Shown one piece after another: positions 54,866 to 63,520 of a stretch of 64,000 nucleotides of DNA (positions are counted from its first letter, which is position 1; the number at the start of each line of letters is the position of its first letter). The DNA is from Alphaproteobacteria bacterium. GTDB taxonomy: Bacteria; Pseudomonadota; Alphaproteobacteria; Rhodobacterales; Rhodobacteraceae. Location: the NCBI GenBank assembly GCA_030429495.1, contig JAUIFH010000002.1, positions 248,001 through 312,000 on the forward strand, given 5' to 3'. The notes beneath the pieces were generated by a model. That model searched no databases and was not told the origin of the DNA. It saw nothing but the letters and a program-made list of their open reading frames with translations. A program made the translations under genes and the position numbers.

Positions 54866-55726
54866 ATGCCGCAATCCGCCTTCCGTCTGACGATGCCGCA
54901 GGAACGCGAGACCAGCGTCATCTTCGCCTCGCCGCATTCCGGGCGGAACTACCCGGCCGCGTTCCTGCGGGCCTCGGTTCTGGACGAGCGCAGCGTGCGT
55001 TCGTCGGAGGACGCCTTCGTGGATCAGCTTCTCGACGGGGTGCCGGCGCTTGGCGCCCCCCTGCTCACGGCGCTTGCGCCGCGCGCCTATATCGACATGA
55101 ACCGCGCCGCGGACGAGCTTGACCCGGCGCTGGTCGACGGCGTGCGCGTCAGCCTGCACAATCCGCGCATCGCCTCGGGTCTTGGCGTCATTCCGCGGGT
55201 CGTCGCCGGCGGGCGGGCGATCTATCGTGGAAAGATCCCGCTTTCCGAGGCGGAAGAGCGGATCGCATCCTGCTGGCAGCCCTATCACGACTGCCTGCGC
55301 CTTCTGATCGATGGTGCCCATGTCCGTTTTGGCGAGGCGATCCTGATCGACGTGCATTCCATGCCGCACGAAGCGATGGATTCCATCGCCTCGGCCGGTG
55401 CGAAACGCCCCGAGATCGTGCTGGGCGACCGCTTCGGCGCGGCGGCCTCGGCCGATGTCGTCGACCGCATCGAGGCGGCATTCGAGTCGGCGGGCCTCAG
55501 GACGCTTCGCAACGCGCCCTTTGCCGGCGCCTACATCACCCAGACCTACGGCCGGCCCTCGCGCGGGATGCACGCGGTGCAGATCGAGATGGATCGCGCG
55601 CTTTATATGAACGAGCGCGAAATCCGGCCGAACGGCAACTTCCCGGGCTTCAAGCGGCTCCTCTCCGGCATCCTCGCCGAGATTGCCGATATCGGGCGGC
55701 GAGAGATGCCGCTGGCGGCCGAGTAA
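54866..55726 (+). CDS. N-formylglutamate amidohydrolase family protein
   Basis: A 286-residue zinc-dependent hydrolase-type protein. Conserved segments: VIFASPHSGRNYP near the N-terminus, YIDMNRAADELDP, LIDVHSMPHE (metal/catalytic) and AYITQTYGRPSRGMHAVQIE. The family includes HutG, the last step of one histidine-degradation route, but several relatives act elsewhere; no hut genes are nearby, so the substrate is uncertain. Ribosome binding site GGGGGAGTTCC. Confidence 0.88.
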   Translation: MPQSAFRLTMPQERETSVIFASPHSGRNYPAAFLRASVLDERSVRSSEDAFVDQLLDGVPALGAPLLTALAPRAYIDMNRAADELDPALVDGVRVSLHNPRIASGLGVIPRVVAGGRAIYRGKIPLSEAEERIASCWQPYHDCLRLLIDGAHVRFGEAILIDVHSMPHEAMDSIASAGAKRPEIVLGDRFGAAASADVVDRIEAAFESAGLRTLRNAPFAGAYITQTYGRPSRGMHAVQIEMDRALYMNEREIRPNGNFPGFKRLLSGILAEIADIGRREMPLAAE

Positions 55727-55730
55727 CTCC

Positions 55731-56984
55731 TTAGCGCAGCGACCGTCCCTTGACGATTGCTTCGGGTCCGAACCGGGCGCGGATGCGGTCCGTCGCGCGT
55801 TCTGCGCTGGCGCGCCGCGCCGCCTGCGGGTCAAGCAGATCGGGTGTCAGGTCGGCCTCGTGCCCCGGCACGATGTCCGAAAGTCCGACGCCGATCAGCC
55901 GGTAGGGCCCCTTGTCGGCCACCTGCGCCAGCAGATCGGCCGCCTCCCGGTAGAGGCGGTCGGCGATCTGCGTCGGTTCGCGCAAGGTGTGGCGGCGGCT
56001 GATCGTGGTGAAGTCCGCGCGCTTCAGTTTCAGCGTCACCGTGCGCCCGGCAAGGTCCTTGGCCTTGGTGCGGTCTGCGACCTTTTCGGCCAGCCGCCAG
56101 ACATGGCCGTCCAGAAGATCGCGGTCGGCGATATCCTCGTCGAACGTCGTCTCTGCCGAGATGGAGCGCGTCGGCTCATGCGGGTTCACGCGGCGGAAAT
56201 CCTCGCCGCGCGCGAGGTGCCAGAGCCGGTCGCCGATCTGGCCGAAGCGGTGGATCAGGTCCTTGCGGTCCCACCGCGCGAGGTCGTCGAAACTGCGGAT
56301 GCCGGCATTGGCGAGGTGGTCCTGCGTGGCCGCGCCGACGCCCCAGATCATGCGCACCGGCTTGCCCTTCAGGAAAGCGGCGGTATCGGCGCGACCGATG
56401 ACCGAAAAGCCGCGCGGCTTGTCGAGGTCCGAGGCGACCTTGGCGAGGAACTTGTTATGCGACAGTCCGACGGAACCGGTCAGGCCCAGTTCCGCCTCCA
56501 TCCGGTTGAGGAGGCGGCAGAGCAAAACGGCGGGCGGCGCCTTGTGCAACCGCTCGGTGCCGGCAAGGTCAAGGAACGCCTCGTCGAGCGACAGGGGCTC
56601 GATGACCGGGGTGAGGTCGTCCATCATCGCGCGGATCTGTTTCGAGACGGCGGCATAGTGGCTGCCTCTCGGCTTCACCACGACCGCTTCGGGGCAGAGC
56701 CTGAGCGCCTGGAACATCGGCATGGCAGAGCGCACCCCCTTGATCCGGGCAAGGTAGCAGCAGGTGGAGACCACGCCACGCTTGCCGCCGCCGACGATCA
56801 CCGGCCGGTCGCGGATATCCGGATTGTCGCGCTTCTCGACGCTGGCATAGAAGGCGTCGCAATCCATGTGGGCGGTGCTGAGGCTGAAGAGTTCTGGATG
56901 CGACAGGACGCGCGGCGACCGGCAGGCCGGGCAGCGGTGGCCGGTCTCGAATTGGTGGAGGCAATCGCGGCAGAGGGCGGGCAT
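55731..56984 (-). CDS. dinB: DNA polymerase IV (DinB) with an N-terminal zinc ribbon
   Basis: A 417-residue Y-family polymerase. A cysteine-rich N-terminal extension (residues 1-27, CRDCLHQFETGHRCPAC) precedes the catalytic core: HMDCDAFYASVEKRDNP, VVSTCCYLARIKGVRSAMP, EPLSLDEAFLDL (SLDEA motif), then the thumb and little-finger segments (GLSHNKFLAKVASDLDKP). It makes error-prone bypass synthesis. The start at 56984 is chosen because it begins at the cysteine-rich part. Convergent with the N-formylglutamate amidohydrolase gene, 4 bases apart. Confidence 0.93.
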   Translation of the reverse strand: MPALCRDCLHQFETGHRCPACRSPRVLSHPELFSLSTAHMDCDAFYASVEKRDNPDIRDRPVIVGGGKRGVVSTCCYLARIKGVRSAMPMFQALRLCPEAVVVKPRGSHYAAVSKQIRAMMDDLTPVIEPLSLDEAFLDLAGTERLHKAPPAVLLCRLLNRMEAELGLTGSVGLSHNKFLAKVASDLDKPRGFSVIGRADTAAFLKGKPVRMIWGVGAATQDHLANAGIRSFDDLARWDRKDLIHRFGQIGDRLWHLARGEDFRRVNPHEPTRSISAETTFDEDIADRDLLDGHVWRLAEKVADRTKAKDLAGRTVTLKLKRADFTTISRRHTLREPTQIADRLYREAADLLAQVADKGPYRLIGVGLSDIVPGHEADLTPDLLDPQAARRASAERATDRIRARFGPEAIVKGRSLR

Positions 56985-57139
56985 GGTGGGCGAAGTATGC
57001 CTGACTCCGTCCGGGTGTGGAATGGGCCGGATCGCGTCGCCGGGCGTTGGCAACTCGGGCGACCCGACTGCGCAAAGGGCTTTTCACCCCCGGCGTGCAA
57101 GGGCATAGTCCCGCCGGGGCATTTGTTCAGGAGACGGAC

Positions 57140-58033
57140 ATGGATTTCGGGCAGATCATCGGCGAAGTGATCGGTGGAAATGGCGTGCTGATCGCGCTCG
57201 CGGTCTTCATCATCATCTGCGTCATGCTCGGCGTGCGGATCGTGCCGCAGTCGGAAAAGCATGTGGTGGAGCGGTTCGGACGGCTCCGCGCCGTGCTGGG
57301 GCCGGGCATCAACTTCATCGTGCCGTTCCTCGACCGGGTGGCGCACAAGATTTCCATTCTGGAGCGTCAGCTCCCGAATGCACTGCAGGACGCGATCACC
57401 GCGGACAACGTTCTGGTGAAGGTCGAAACCAGCGTTTTCTACCGCATCACCGAACCCGAAAAGACCGTCTACCGTATCCGCGACGTGGACGCGGCCATCG
57501 CCACCACCGTGGCCGGCATCGTGCGGAGCGAGATCGGCAAGATGGAACTGGATCAGGTCCAGTCCAACCGCTCCGAACTTATCGGCAAGGTGCGCGAGCA
57601 GGTGGCCGCGATGGTCGACGACTGGGGTATCGAGGTGACACGGGCCGAGGTGCTGGACGTCAACCTAGATGAAGCGACGCGGGCGGCGATGCTGCAGCAG
57701 CTGAACGCGGAACGGGCGCGGCGCGCGCAGGTGACCGAAGCCGAGGGTAAGAAACGGGCGGTGGAGCTTTCGGCGGATGCCGAGCTTTATGCAGCCGAAC
57801 AGGAGGCCAAGGCCCGGCGCATCTCGGCCGAGGCGGAGGCTTACGCGACCGAGGTCGTCGCCAAGGCGATCAAGGAAAACGGCATAGAGGCCGCGCAATA
57901 CCAGGTCGCGCTGAAGCAGGTCGAAGCCTTGACGGCGGTCGGCCAGGGCGCGGGCAAGCAGACGGTGATCGTGCCCGCCAACGCGCTTGAGGCGTTCGGC
58001 GATGCGTTCAAGATGCTGAAGGGGCGGGTCTGA
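57140..58033 (+). CDS. SPFH/Band-7 membrane protein (QmcA-like)
   Basis: A 297-residue protein with an N-terminal membrane helix (VLIALAVFIIICVMLGV, residues 13-29) and a Band-7 domain (VPQSEKHVVERFGRLRAVLG, GINFIVPF, VDAAIATTVAGIVRSEIGKM), then a coiled coil rich in alanine and glutamate (AEQEAKARRISAEAEAYA) with a conserved ATPAN-like tail. It likely forms membrane microdomain or protease-associated rings. Its stop overlaps the nfeD-like start by 1 base. Good ribosome binding site CAGGAGACGGAC. Confidence 0.93.
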   Translation: MDFGQIIGEVIGGNGVLIALAVFIIICVMLGVRIVPQSEKHVVERFGRLRAVLGPGINFIVPFLDRVAHKISILERQLPNALQDAITADNVLVKVETSVFYRITEPEKTVYRIRDVDAAIATTVAGIVRSEIGKMELDQVQSNRSELIGKVREQVAAMVDDWGIEVTRAEVLDVNLDEATRAAMLQQLNAERARRAQVTEAEGKKRAVELSADAELYAAEQEAKARRISAEAEAYATEVVAKAIKENGIEAAQYQVALKQVEALTAVGQGAGKQTVIVPANALEAFGDAFKMLKGRV

Positions 58034-58314
58034 TGCTCTGGCAGCAATGGTGGGTCTGGATGATCGCCGGCGCGGTGCTCGGCATCCTTGAGGTCGTGAT
58101 TCCCGGCTTCATCCTTCTGGGGTTCGCGATCGGGGCGGGGCTGACCGGGCTTCTCCTCTGGGCCGGTGTGCTGGGCGGGTCGCTGGCGGTGTTGCTGCTG
58201 GTCTTCGCGGTCGCCTCTCTCGTCGCATGGCTGGCGCTGCGGAAGGTGGTGGGCGTGCGGCGCGGACAGGTGAAGGTCTGGGACCGCGACATCAATGACG
58301 ATGTAAACGGCTAG
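58033..58314 (+). CDS. NfeD-family membrane protein (short form)
   Basis: A 93-residue protein with three hydrophobic segments in residues 5-68, then the start of an OB-like tail (GVRRGQVKVWDRDIN). Short NfeD proteins are encoded beside SPFH proteins and are thought to assist their membrane assembly. Overlaps the SPFH gene by 1 base. The family's full OB-fold tail (about 50 more residues) is absent. The TAG stop shares the CTAG with the P450 stop. Confidence 0.88.
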   Translation: MLWQQWWVWMIAGAVLGILEVVIPGFILLGFAIGAGLTGLLLWAGVLGGSLAVLLLVFAVASLVAWLALRKVVGVRRGQVKVWDRDINDDVNG

Positions 58315-59522
58315 GCGGCGCTGCGTTCGGTCGGGTCAAGCGTCGCCACTAGCTCGCTAACCGAGGTGAACATCGGAGAATGGCTGAAACCGGTTCGCTC
58401 AAGCGACAGGCGGGGGTGGCGGCGCGCGAGAAGGGCGATCACCTCCTCCACCTCCATCGTCACCGCATAGCGCCCGACGCAGGAAAAGATGCCGCCGCCA
58501 AAGTTCAGGTGCGGTGGTTCATCCTGTCTGTCGATGTCGAAGCGGTCAGGATCGGGGTAGTAGCGGTTGTCCCAGTGTGCGGCGCCGATATTGGCGAAGA
58601 CGGGCGTGCCTTTCGGAAGCAGCGTGTCTTCGATGACCATATCCTCCATCACTTCGCGCGATGTCGAGATCGAGCGGGGATGGAAGCGCATCACTTCCCG
58701 GACAGCGGCCGGCACCAGTGACGGATCGGCGCCGAGCCGCGCCCAGATATCGGGCCGCCCCGCAAGCTCGATGAGTGCGATGCCGATCTGATGCGAGGAA
58801 TTGTCGGTATTGGCCTCGGCCAGTTTGATGACCCAGTTGCGCAGGTCGGCCTCGGACAGTGCCCCGGCATCGGTGGCGCGGATCAGGTCCGACAGGAGGT
58901 CGTCGCCCATATCGGCGCGGCGGACCCTGATCCGCTCATCGACATAGTCGATGAGGCTCTCGAAGGCGGCGACGATGTCGCCCGCATGGTCGGGGTTGCG
59001 GGTATGGACCTGCTGGACCCGGTGCGAGGTGCGCGCGATGTAGGCGGCATCCTCGAAGGGTGCGCCGGTCCAGTAGCAGTAGACCGCCGACGGGATCGGA
59101 TCGCAGAGCGTGGCGATAAGATCGACGGGTTGGTCGGTCGGGATCGCATCGACGACGCGGGTCACGACGGCGCGGATATCGGTGCGGAATCTCTCCGAGG
59201 CGTCCGGACCCATCAGCCGGTTGATCGGCAGGCGCAGGTCCCGCCGTCTGGGTCCGCGATTGTGAAACGAGATCGAATTGCGCTTGTAGTCGAGCGCGCG
59301 GCCTTCGGGCAGGCCCAGCACATCCATCAGCTTTGGATGGCCGGTGCCGAGGCGCCGGTCAATGATCGCTGCGCGGCAGAGGTCGTAGTCAAGTAGTTCC
59401 ACCCCGCGCGCCGAACGGGCGATCCGCCAACGTCGAGCGCAGTCCGAGAGCACGGCGAAGGGCTTCGTGCGATATTCCGGTGAGGTGAAATCCATCGCCG
59501 GCAAGTCGTCAATCTGCTGCAT
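58311..59522 (-). CDS. Cytochrome P450
   Basis: A 403-residue monooxygenase-type protein. Heme-thiolate motif FGGGIFSCVGRYAV with axial cysteine in FSCVG; ExxR motif in VREVMRFHP (K-helix); PERF-like region DPDRFDIDRQD. The I-helix position reads LAEANTDNSSHQI instead of the usual (A/G)GxDT, so oxygen activation may differ. The start at 59522 has AAGGAACAACGGCC upstream; longer in-frame starts lack family similarity. Divergent from a LysR regulator; no ferredoxin or reductase gene is adjacent. Confidence 0.9.
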   Translation of the reverse strand: MQQIDDLPAMDFTSPEYRTKPFAVLSDCARRWRIARSARGVELLDYDLCRAAIIDRRLGTGHPKLMDVLGLPEGRALDYKRNSISFHNRGPRRRDLRLPINRLMGPDASERFRTDIRAVVTRVVDAIPTDQPVDLIATLCDPIPSAVYCYWTGAPFEDAAYIARTSHRVQQVHTRNPDHAGDIVAAFESLIDYVDERIRVRRADMGDDLLSDLIRATDAGALSEADLRNWVIKLAEANTDNSSHQIGIALIELAGRPDIWARLGADPSLVPAAVREVMRFHPRSISTSREVMEDMVIEDTLLPKGTPVFANIGAAHWDNRYYPDPDRFDIDRQDEPPHLNFGGGIFSCVGRYAVTMEVEEVIALLARRHPRLSLERTGFSHSPMFTSVSELVATLDPTERSAA

Positions 59523-59654
59523 GGCCGTTGTTCCTTTCGGCATCGAGTGTAGCAGGCCGGGCCAGCGGTTCCTATCCGCCGCGATCACGGTGGTTGTGGT
59601 TTCCTTCCCGCGCGGGGATAGTCGGACCAAGGTGGAAGGGGCGGGCAGGGGCGC

Positions 59655-60539
59655 ATGATCGACAAGCTGGAGATGTTCATCGCCCTCGCCCGCGAGGGGC
59701 ATTTCGGCCGGGCGGCCGAGAGCCTCGGGGTGACGCAGCCGACGCTTTCGGCCGGGATCAAGGCGCTGGAGGCGCAGCTTGGCGTCCAGCTTGTCTGGCG
59801 CGGGTCGCGCTTTGGCGGATTGACGCCGGAGGGCGCGCGGGTGCTGGTCTGGGCACGCCAGATCGTCGGCGACGCGCGCACCATGCGCGAGGAGATGCGG
59901 GCCGTGCGCAAGGGGCTTGCCGGGAACCTCCGGCTTGCCGTGATCCCGACCGCGCTGACGACGGTCGCGCATCTGACCGGGCGGTTCGGAAACACGCATC
60001 CCAACGTGCGCTTCACGATCCTCTCGCGGACCTCGTCCGAGATACTGGCCATGATCGAGAACCTGGAGGTGGATGCAGGCATCTCCTATCTCGACAACGA
60101 GCCGCTGGGGCGGGTCACGACCGTGCCGCTGTACGGCGAGGCCTACACATTCGTCTGTTCGGAGGACTCGGCCATCGCCGGGCGCAGCGAGGTCGGCTGG
60201 GACGAGATCGCGGACGAACCGCTCTGCCTGCTCACGCCAGACATGCAGAACCGCCGGATCATCAACCAGCATTTCCAGATGGTCGGCCGGACCGTCACCG
60301 GGGCGGTCGAATCGAACTCCACCATGGTTCTGATGGCGCATGTCGCGGCGGGGCGCTGGGCGACGATCCTGCCGGTGCAGATGGCCGAATTCCTGGCGGC
60401 CGGGAAGCCGGTTCGGATCATCCCGCTGAAGACCATCGCGCCGCGCCATTCGGTCGGGCTGATCGCCCCGTACCGGGAACCGCATACCCCGGTTCTCGCC
60501 GCGCTTCTGCGCGAGGCGCAGCGGATTTCCGAAATCTAG
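59655..60539 (+). CDS. LysR-family transcriptional regulator
   Basis: A 294-residue regulator with an N-terminal helix-turn-helix (MFIALAREGHFGRAAESLGV TQPTLSAGIK region, residues 7-37) and a type 2 periplasmic-binding-like effector domain (about 95-290; NLRLAVIPTALTTVAHLTG, GISYLDNEPLGRVTTVPLYG). It is divergent from the P450 gene, the usual arrangement for LysR control of a neighbour. An imperfect inverted repeat CTATCC/GGATAG flanks the intergenic region (59572-59577 and 59616-59621). Confidence 0.92.
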   Translation: MIDKLEMFIALAREGHFGRAAESLGVTQPTLSAGIKALEAQLGVQLVWRGSRFGGLTPEGARVLVWARQIVGDARTMREEMRAVRKGLAGNLRLAVIPTALTTVAHLTGRFGNTHPNVRFTILSRTSSEILAMIENLEVDAGISYLDNEPLGRVTTVPLYGEAYTFVCSEDSAIAGRSEVGWDEIADEPLCLLTPDMQNRRIINQHFQMVGRTVTGAVESNSTMVLMAHVAAGRWATILPVQMAEFLAAGKPVRIIPLKTIAPRHSVGLIAPYREPHTPVLAALLREAQRISEI

Positions 60540-60560
60540 ACCGGAACGGTGCGGGCAGGC

Positions 60561-61046
60561 TCAGGCCAGATGCTCGCGGAAGGCCGCGACGACCTTTTCG
60601 TAGACGGCGCGCTTGAAGGGTACGATGGCGGCCAGCATCTCGTCCGCCGTCACCCATTTCCACTCGGAGAATTCCGGGTGCTCGGTCGCGATGTCGATCT
60701 GGCTGTCCTGACCGGTGAAGCGGTAGAGGAACCATTTCTGTTTCTGGCCGCGATACTTGCCGCCCCAGATGTTTCCCAGAAGCTCCGGCGGGAGGTCATA
60801 GGTCACCCAGCCCTTCGCCTTGGCGATGAAGTCGACGTGATCCTTGGTCACGCCCGTCTCTTCCCGGAGTTCCCGCAAGGCGGCCTTCTTCGGCTTCTCG
60901 TCGCCGTCGATCCCGCCCTGCGGCATCTGCCAGGCGGGCACCGGGTTGTCCCGTCGCTGACCCGCGAAGATCAGGCCGGCTTCATTGATGAGCATGACGC
61001 CGACGCAGGGTCTGTAGGGCAGGCGGGCGGCCTCTTCCGGGGTCAT
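60561..61046 (-). CDS. rppH: RNA pyrophosphohydrolase RppH
   Basis: A 161-residue Nudix hydrolase that removes pyrophosphate from mRNA 5' ends, starting 5'-dependent decay. Nudix box [20 protein letters not shown] with conserved glutamates is complete, and [11 protein letters not shown] plus a [13 protein letters not shown] segment match RppH. Overlaps the ctpA stop by 4 bases. The last gene of the gpmI-envC-ctpA-rppH unit. Confidence 0.95.
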   Translation of the reverse strand: MTPEEAARLPYRPCVGVMLINEAGLIFAGQRRDNPVPAWQMPQGGIDGDEKPKKAALRELREETGVTKDHVDFIAKAKGWVTYDLPPELLGNIWGGKYRGQKQKWFLYRFTGQDSQIDIATEHPEFSEWKWVTADEMLAAIVPFKRAVYEKVVAAFREHLA

Positions 61047-62383
61047 TCGGAAGAGGCGATGGCGGAGAGGCCCTTGAGGATGTCGATCGCGTAGGCGAGT
61101 TGATAGTCCTCCTCGCGCAGCTTTGCGGCTTCCTCGGCCTTGGTCTGCTCTTCCTCCCAGACGCGCTTCTCGTCCTCGGTCATCGTGTCGTTGGTAATCG
61201 CGCCGCGCAGGTCGGCCTCGGAGCGCGAGCGGTTCGCGGCAGAGCTTGTTTCCTCCTCCTCGGACGGCGGCGGACCGGCGGGCTGTTCGACGACGATGTC
61301 GGGCGAGATGCCGAGCGCCTGGATCGAGCGGCCGGACGGCGTGTAGTAGCGCGCCGTGGTCAGCCGCATCGCGCCTTCGCCGCGGAGCGGGATGACGGTC
61401 TGGACCGAACCCTTGCCGAAGCTCTTGGTGCCGACGACGATGGCACGACGGTGATCCTGCAACGCGCCGGTGACGATTTCGGACGCAGAGGCCGAACCGC
61501 CGTTGATCAGCACGACCATCGGCTTGCCTTCGGTCAGGTCACCCGGTTCGGCGTTGAACCGCTCGCTGTCCTGCGGGTTGCGGCCGCGGGTCGACACGAT
61601 CTCTCCCTTGTCGAGGAAGGCGTCGGACACGGCGATGGCCTGGGTCAGCAGGCCGCCGGGATTGTTGCGCAGGTCAAGGACGAAGCCGTTGACCTTGTCC
61701 ATTCCGCCGGCGTCCTGGACCGCCTTCTTCAGCCCGTCGGCCATGTTGTCGTAGGTCTGGTCGTTGAACGTGGTGACGCGCAGCACGACGGTGTCGCCCT
61801 CGGTCCGGACGCGCGCGGCGGTCAGCTTGATCGTGTCGCGGATGATCGAGACGTCGAAGGGCTCGTCGGCGCCTTCGCGGGCGACGGTGATGATGATCTC
61901 GGACCCGACCGGCCCGCGCATCTTGTCCACTGCCTCGTCGAGCGTGAGGCCAAGAACGCTTTCCCCATCGACATGAGTGATGAAGTCGCCGGCCTCGATT
62001 CCGGCCTCGGCGGCGGGCGTTCCGTCGATCGGCGAGACGACCTTGATGAAGCCTTCCTCCTGCGTGACCTCGATGCCGAGGCCACCGAATTCGCCGCGCG
62101 TCTGAACCCGCATATCGTCGAAGGCGTCGGGTGCAAGATAGCTCGAATGAGGGTCGAGCGAGGTGAGCATTCCGTTGATCGCCGCTTCGATCAGCTTACC
62201 CTCGTCGACATCTTCGACATACTGGGCGCGGATCCGCTCGAAGATGTCGCCGAACAGGTCGAGCTGCTCGTAGACAGTGTTGTTGCCGCGCGTCTCCTGT
62301 GCCACCAGGGGCCCGGCCACCTGCGTCGTCAGCAATATGCCGGCGAGCGTACCGCCGAGCGCGGCCATCGTGAAATTCTTCAT
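61043..62383 (-). CDS. ctpA: Carboxy-terminal processing protease (S41 peptidase)
   Basis: A 446-residue periplasmic protease with a signal or anchor segment (residues 5-27). A PDZ domain (about 85-165; [21 protein letters not shown]) precedes the catalytic domain with serine in [14 protein letters not shown] and lysine in [26 protein letters not shown] is conserved. The acidic C-terminal tail is typical of this group. Such CtpA proteins act on cell-wall or outer-membrane proteins, often with an EnvC- or LbcA-type partner; envC is immediately upstream. Confidence 0.94.
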   Translation of the reverse strand: MKNFTMAALGGTLAGILLTTQVAGPLVAQETRGNNTVYEQLDLFGDIFERIRAQYVEDVDEGKLIEAAINGMLTSLDPHSSYLAPDAFDDMRVQTRGEFGGLGIEVTQEEGFIKVVSPIDGTPAAEAGIEAGDFITHVDGESVLGLTLDEAVDKMRGPVGSEIIITVAREGADEPFDVSIIRDTIKLTAARVRTEGDTVVLRVTTFNDQTYDNMADGLKKAVQDAGGMDKVNGFVLDLRNNPGGLLTQAIAVSDAFLDKGEIVSTRGRNPQDSERFNAEPGDLTEGKPMVVLINGGSASASEIVTGALQDHRRAIVVGTKSFGKGSVQTVIPLRGEGAMRLTTARYYTPSGRSIQALGISPDIVVEQPAGPPPSEEEETSSAANRSRSEADLRGAITNDTMTEDEKRVWEEEQTKAEEAAKLREEDYQLAYAIDILKGLSAIASSE

Positions 62384-62386
62384 CGC

Positions 62387-63520
62387 TCAGTTTTCCCTTG
62401 TCTCGGTGAACCACGGGGCCGGGTCCACGGGCTCCTTACCCTGTCTCAACTCTATATAAAGCGTTTCCACGCGCCCGACGCCACCGCCTTCTTCACCGTC
62501 TGCGCGATCCCCGGCCAGTCCGTCCGGCGACCCGCCCATCAGGCCAAGCGGCGCATCGGCGTCCAGAACGTCGCCGGTTTCGCCAAAAACGGTGCCAAGG
62601 CCCGCAAGGATCAGAAGATAGCCTGAAGCCGGCTCCACGATGATCACATTTCCGTAGTCGAGCAATGGGCCGCGATAGCGCAGCGTCGCCGGCCAAGGCA
62701 ATGTCACAAGCGCGCCGGGCAGAGTGGTAAGGACGAGGCCCGGCCGGCGGATGCCGGCGGCGTCGGCCTCGCCCGCGCGCCGCAGGATCGTGCCCCGAAC
62801 CGGAAGCGGCAGCGCGCCGCGCGCCCCTTCGAAATCCTCCATCGGCGCGCCGATATCGGTCTCCATCGCCGCAAGGCCGGCGGCGAACGCGTCAAGGCTC
62901 TCGGCGCTGGTTACAAGCTGGGTGAGTTCTTCCGGGTCTGAGATGAAACGTCGCGGCAGGTCGGTTCGATCCTGCACCGCCTGGCTGAGCGCGGTGCGCG
63001 CCTCCTGCGCGGCGGCAAGCCCCTTTTTCAGCATCGCGGCGGTGTCGTCCTGCCGCTTGCGCAGCATCTGCAATTCGTCAAGCTGGCCGCGCAGTGCGTC
63101 GGCTTCGGCCTGAAGTGCAGGCGTGATGGCGGCGAGGATCATGCCCGACCGCGCGGTTTCGAGCGGTCCGTCGGGATGAAAGAGCAGAAGCGGCTCGCCT
63201 GCGCGCTCCATCGTCGCCATTGCGCCGAGAAGCCCGCCGATCCGGTCGCGGCTGTTTTCCAGCCCTGCCTCGATCTCCTTTTCGCGCGCGCGGGTGCGGC
63301 GCAGCACGTCGCGAAGCGAGGAGAGGCCGTTTTCGTAGGCGCCGATGGTGCGGGTCAGTGCCGCGACGCGTTCGCGTGAACCTTCGGCAGCTTCAAGCGC
63401 CTCGATCGCGTCGCGCAACTCTTGCGCGGCGGCTTCGGCCGCCGGTGCGGCGGGGTCCTGCGCCGCGGCGGGAGGCGCGGCCAGAAGCGCAAGGGCGAGG
63501 AGGCCAGCGCGCAGCATCAT
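62387..63520 (-). CDS. envC: EnvC-family murein hydrolase activator
   Basis: A 377-residue protein: signal peptide (LLALALLAAPPAAAQ), long coiled coil (residues 30-205) with AAALTR-type heptads, and a C-terminal LytM-like M23 domain (TLRYRGPLLDYGNVIIVEPA, ETLYIELRQGKEPVDPAPW) that is degenerate and lacks a full zinc set. EnvC activates amidases at the septum in E. coli. The tandem ATGATG at the start overlaps the gpmI stop. The downstream gene is ctpA, 3 bases away. Confidence 0.9.
   Translation of the reverse strand: MMLRAGLLALALLAAPPAAAQDPAAPAAEAAAQELRDAIEALEAAEGSRERVAALTRTIGAYENGLSSLRDVLRRTRAREKEIEAGLENSRDRIGGLLGAMATMERAGEPLLLFHPDGPLETARSGMILAAITPALQAEADALRGQLDELQMLRKRQDDTAAMLKKGLAAAQEARTALSQAVQDRTDLPRRFISDPEELTQLVTSAESLDAFAAGLAAMETDIGAPMEDFEGARGALPLPVRGTILRRAGEADAAGIRRPGLVLTTLPGALVTLPWPATLRYRGPLLDYGNVIIVEPASGYLLILAGLGTVFGETGDVLDADAPLGLMGGSPDGLAGDRADGEEGGGVGRVETLYIELRQGKEPVDPAPWFTETREN

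Noticed and set aside
58311-60485. Extended P450 frame starting far upstream
   Set aside because: The extra residues overlap the divergent LysR gene and have no P450 similarity; the start at 59522 has a ribosome binding site.
61100-62626. 508-codon plus-strand frame opposite ctpA and envC
   Set aside because: Translation is repetitive and motif-free, whereas the minus-strand genes carry full catalytic motifs.
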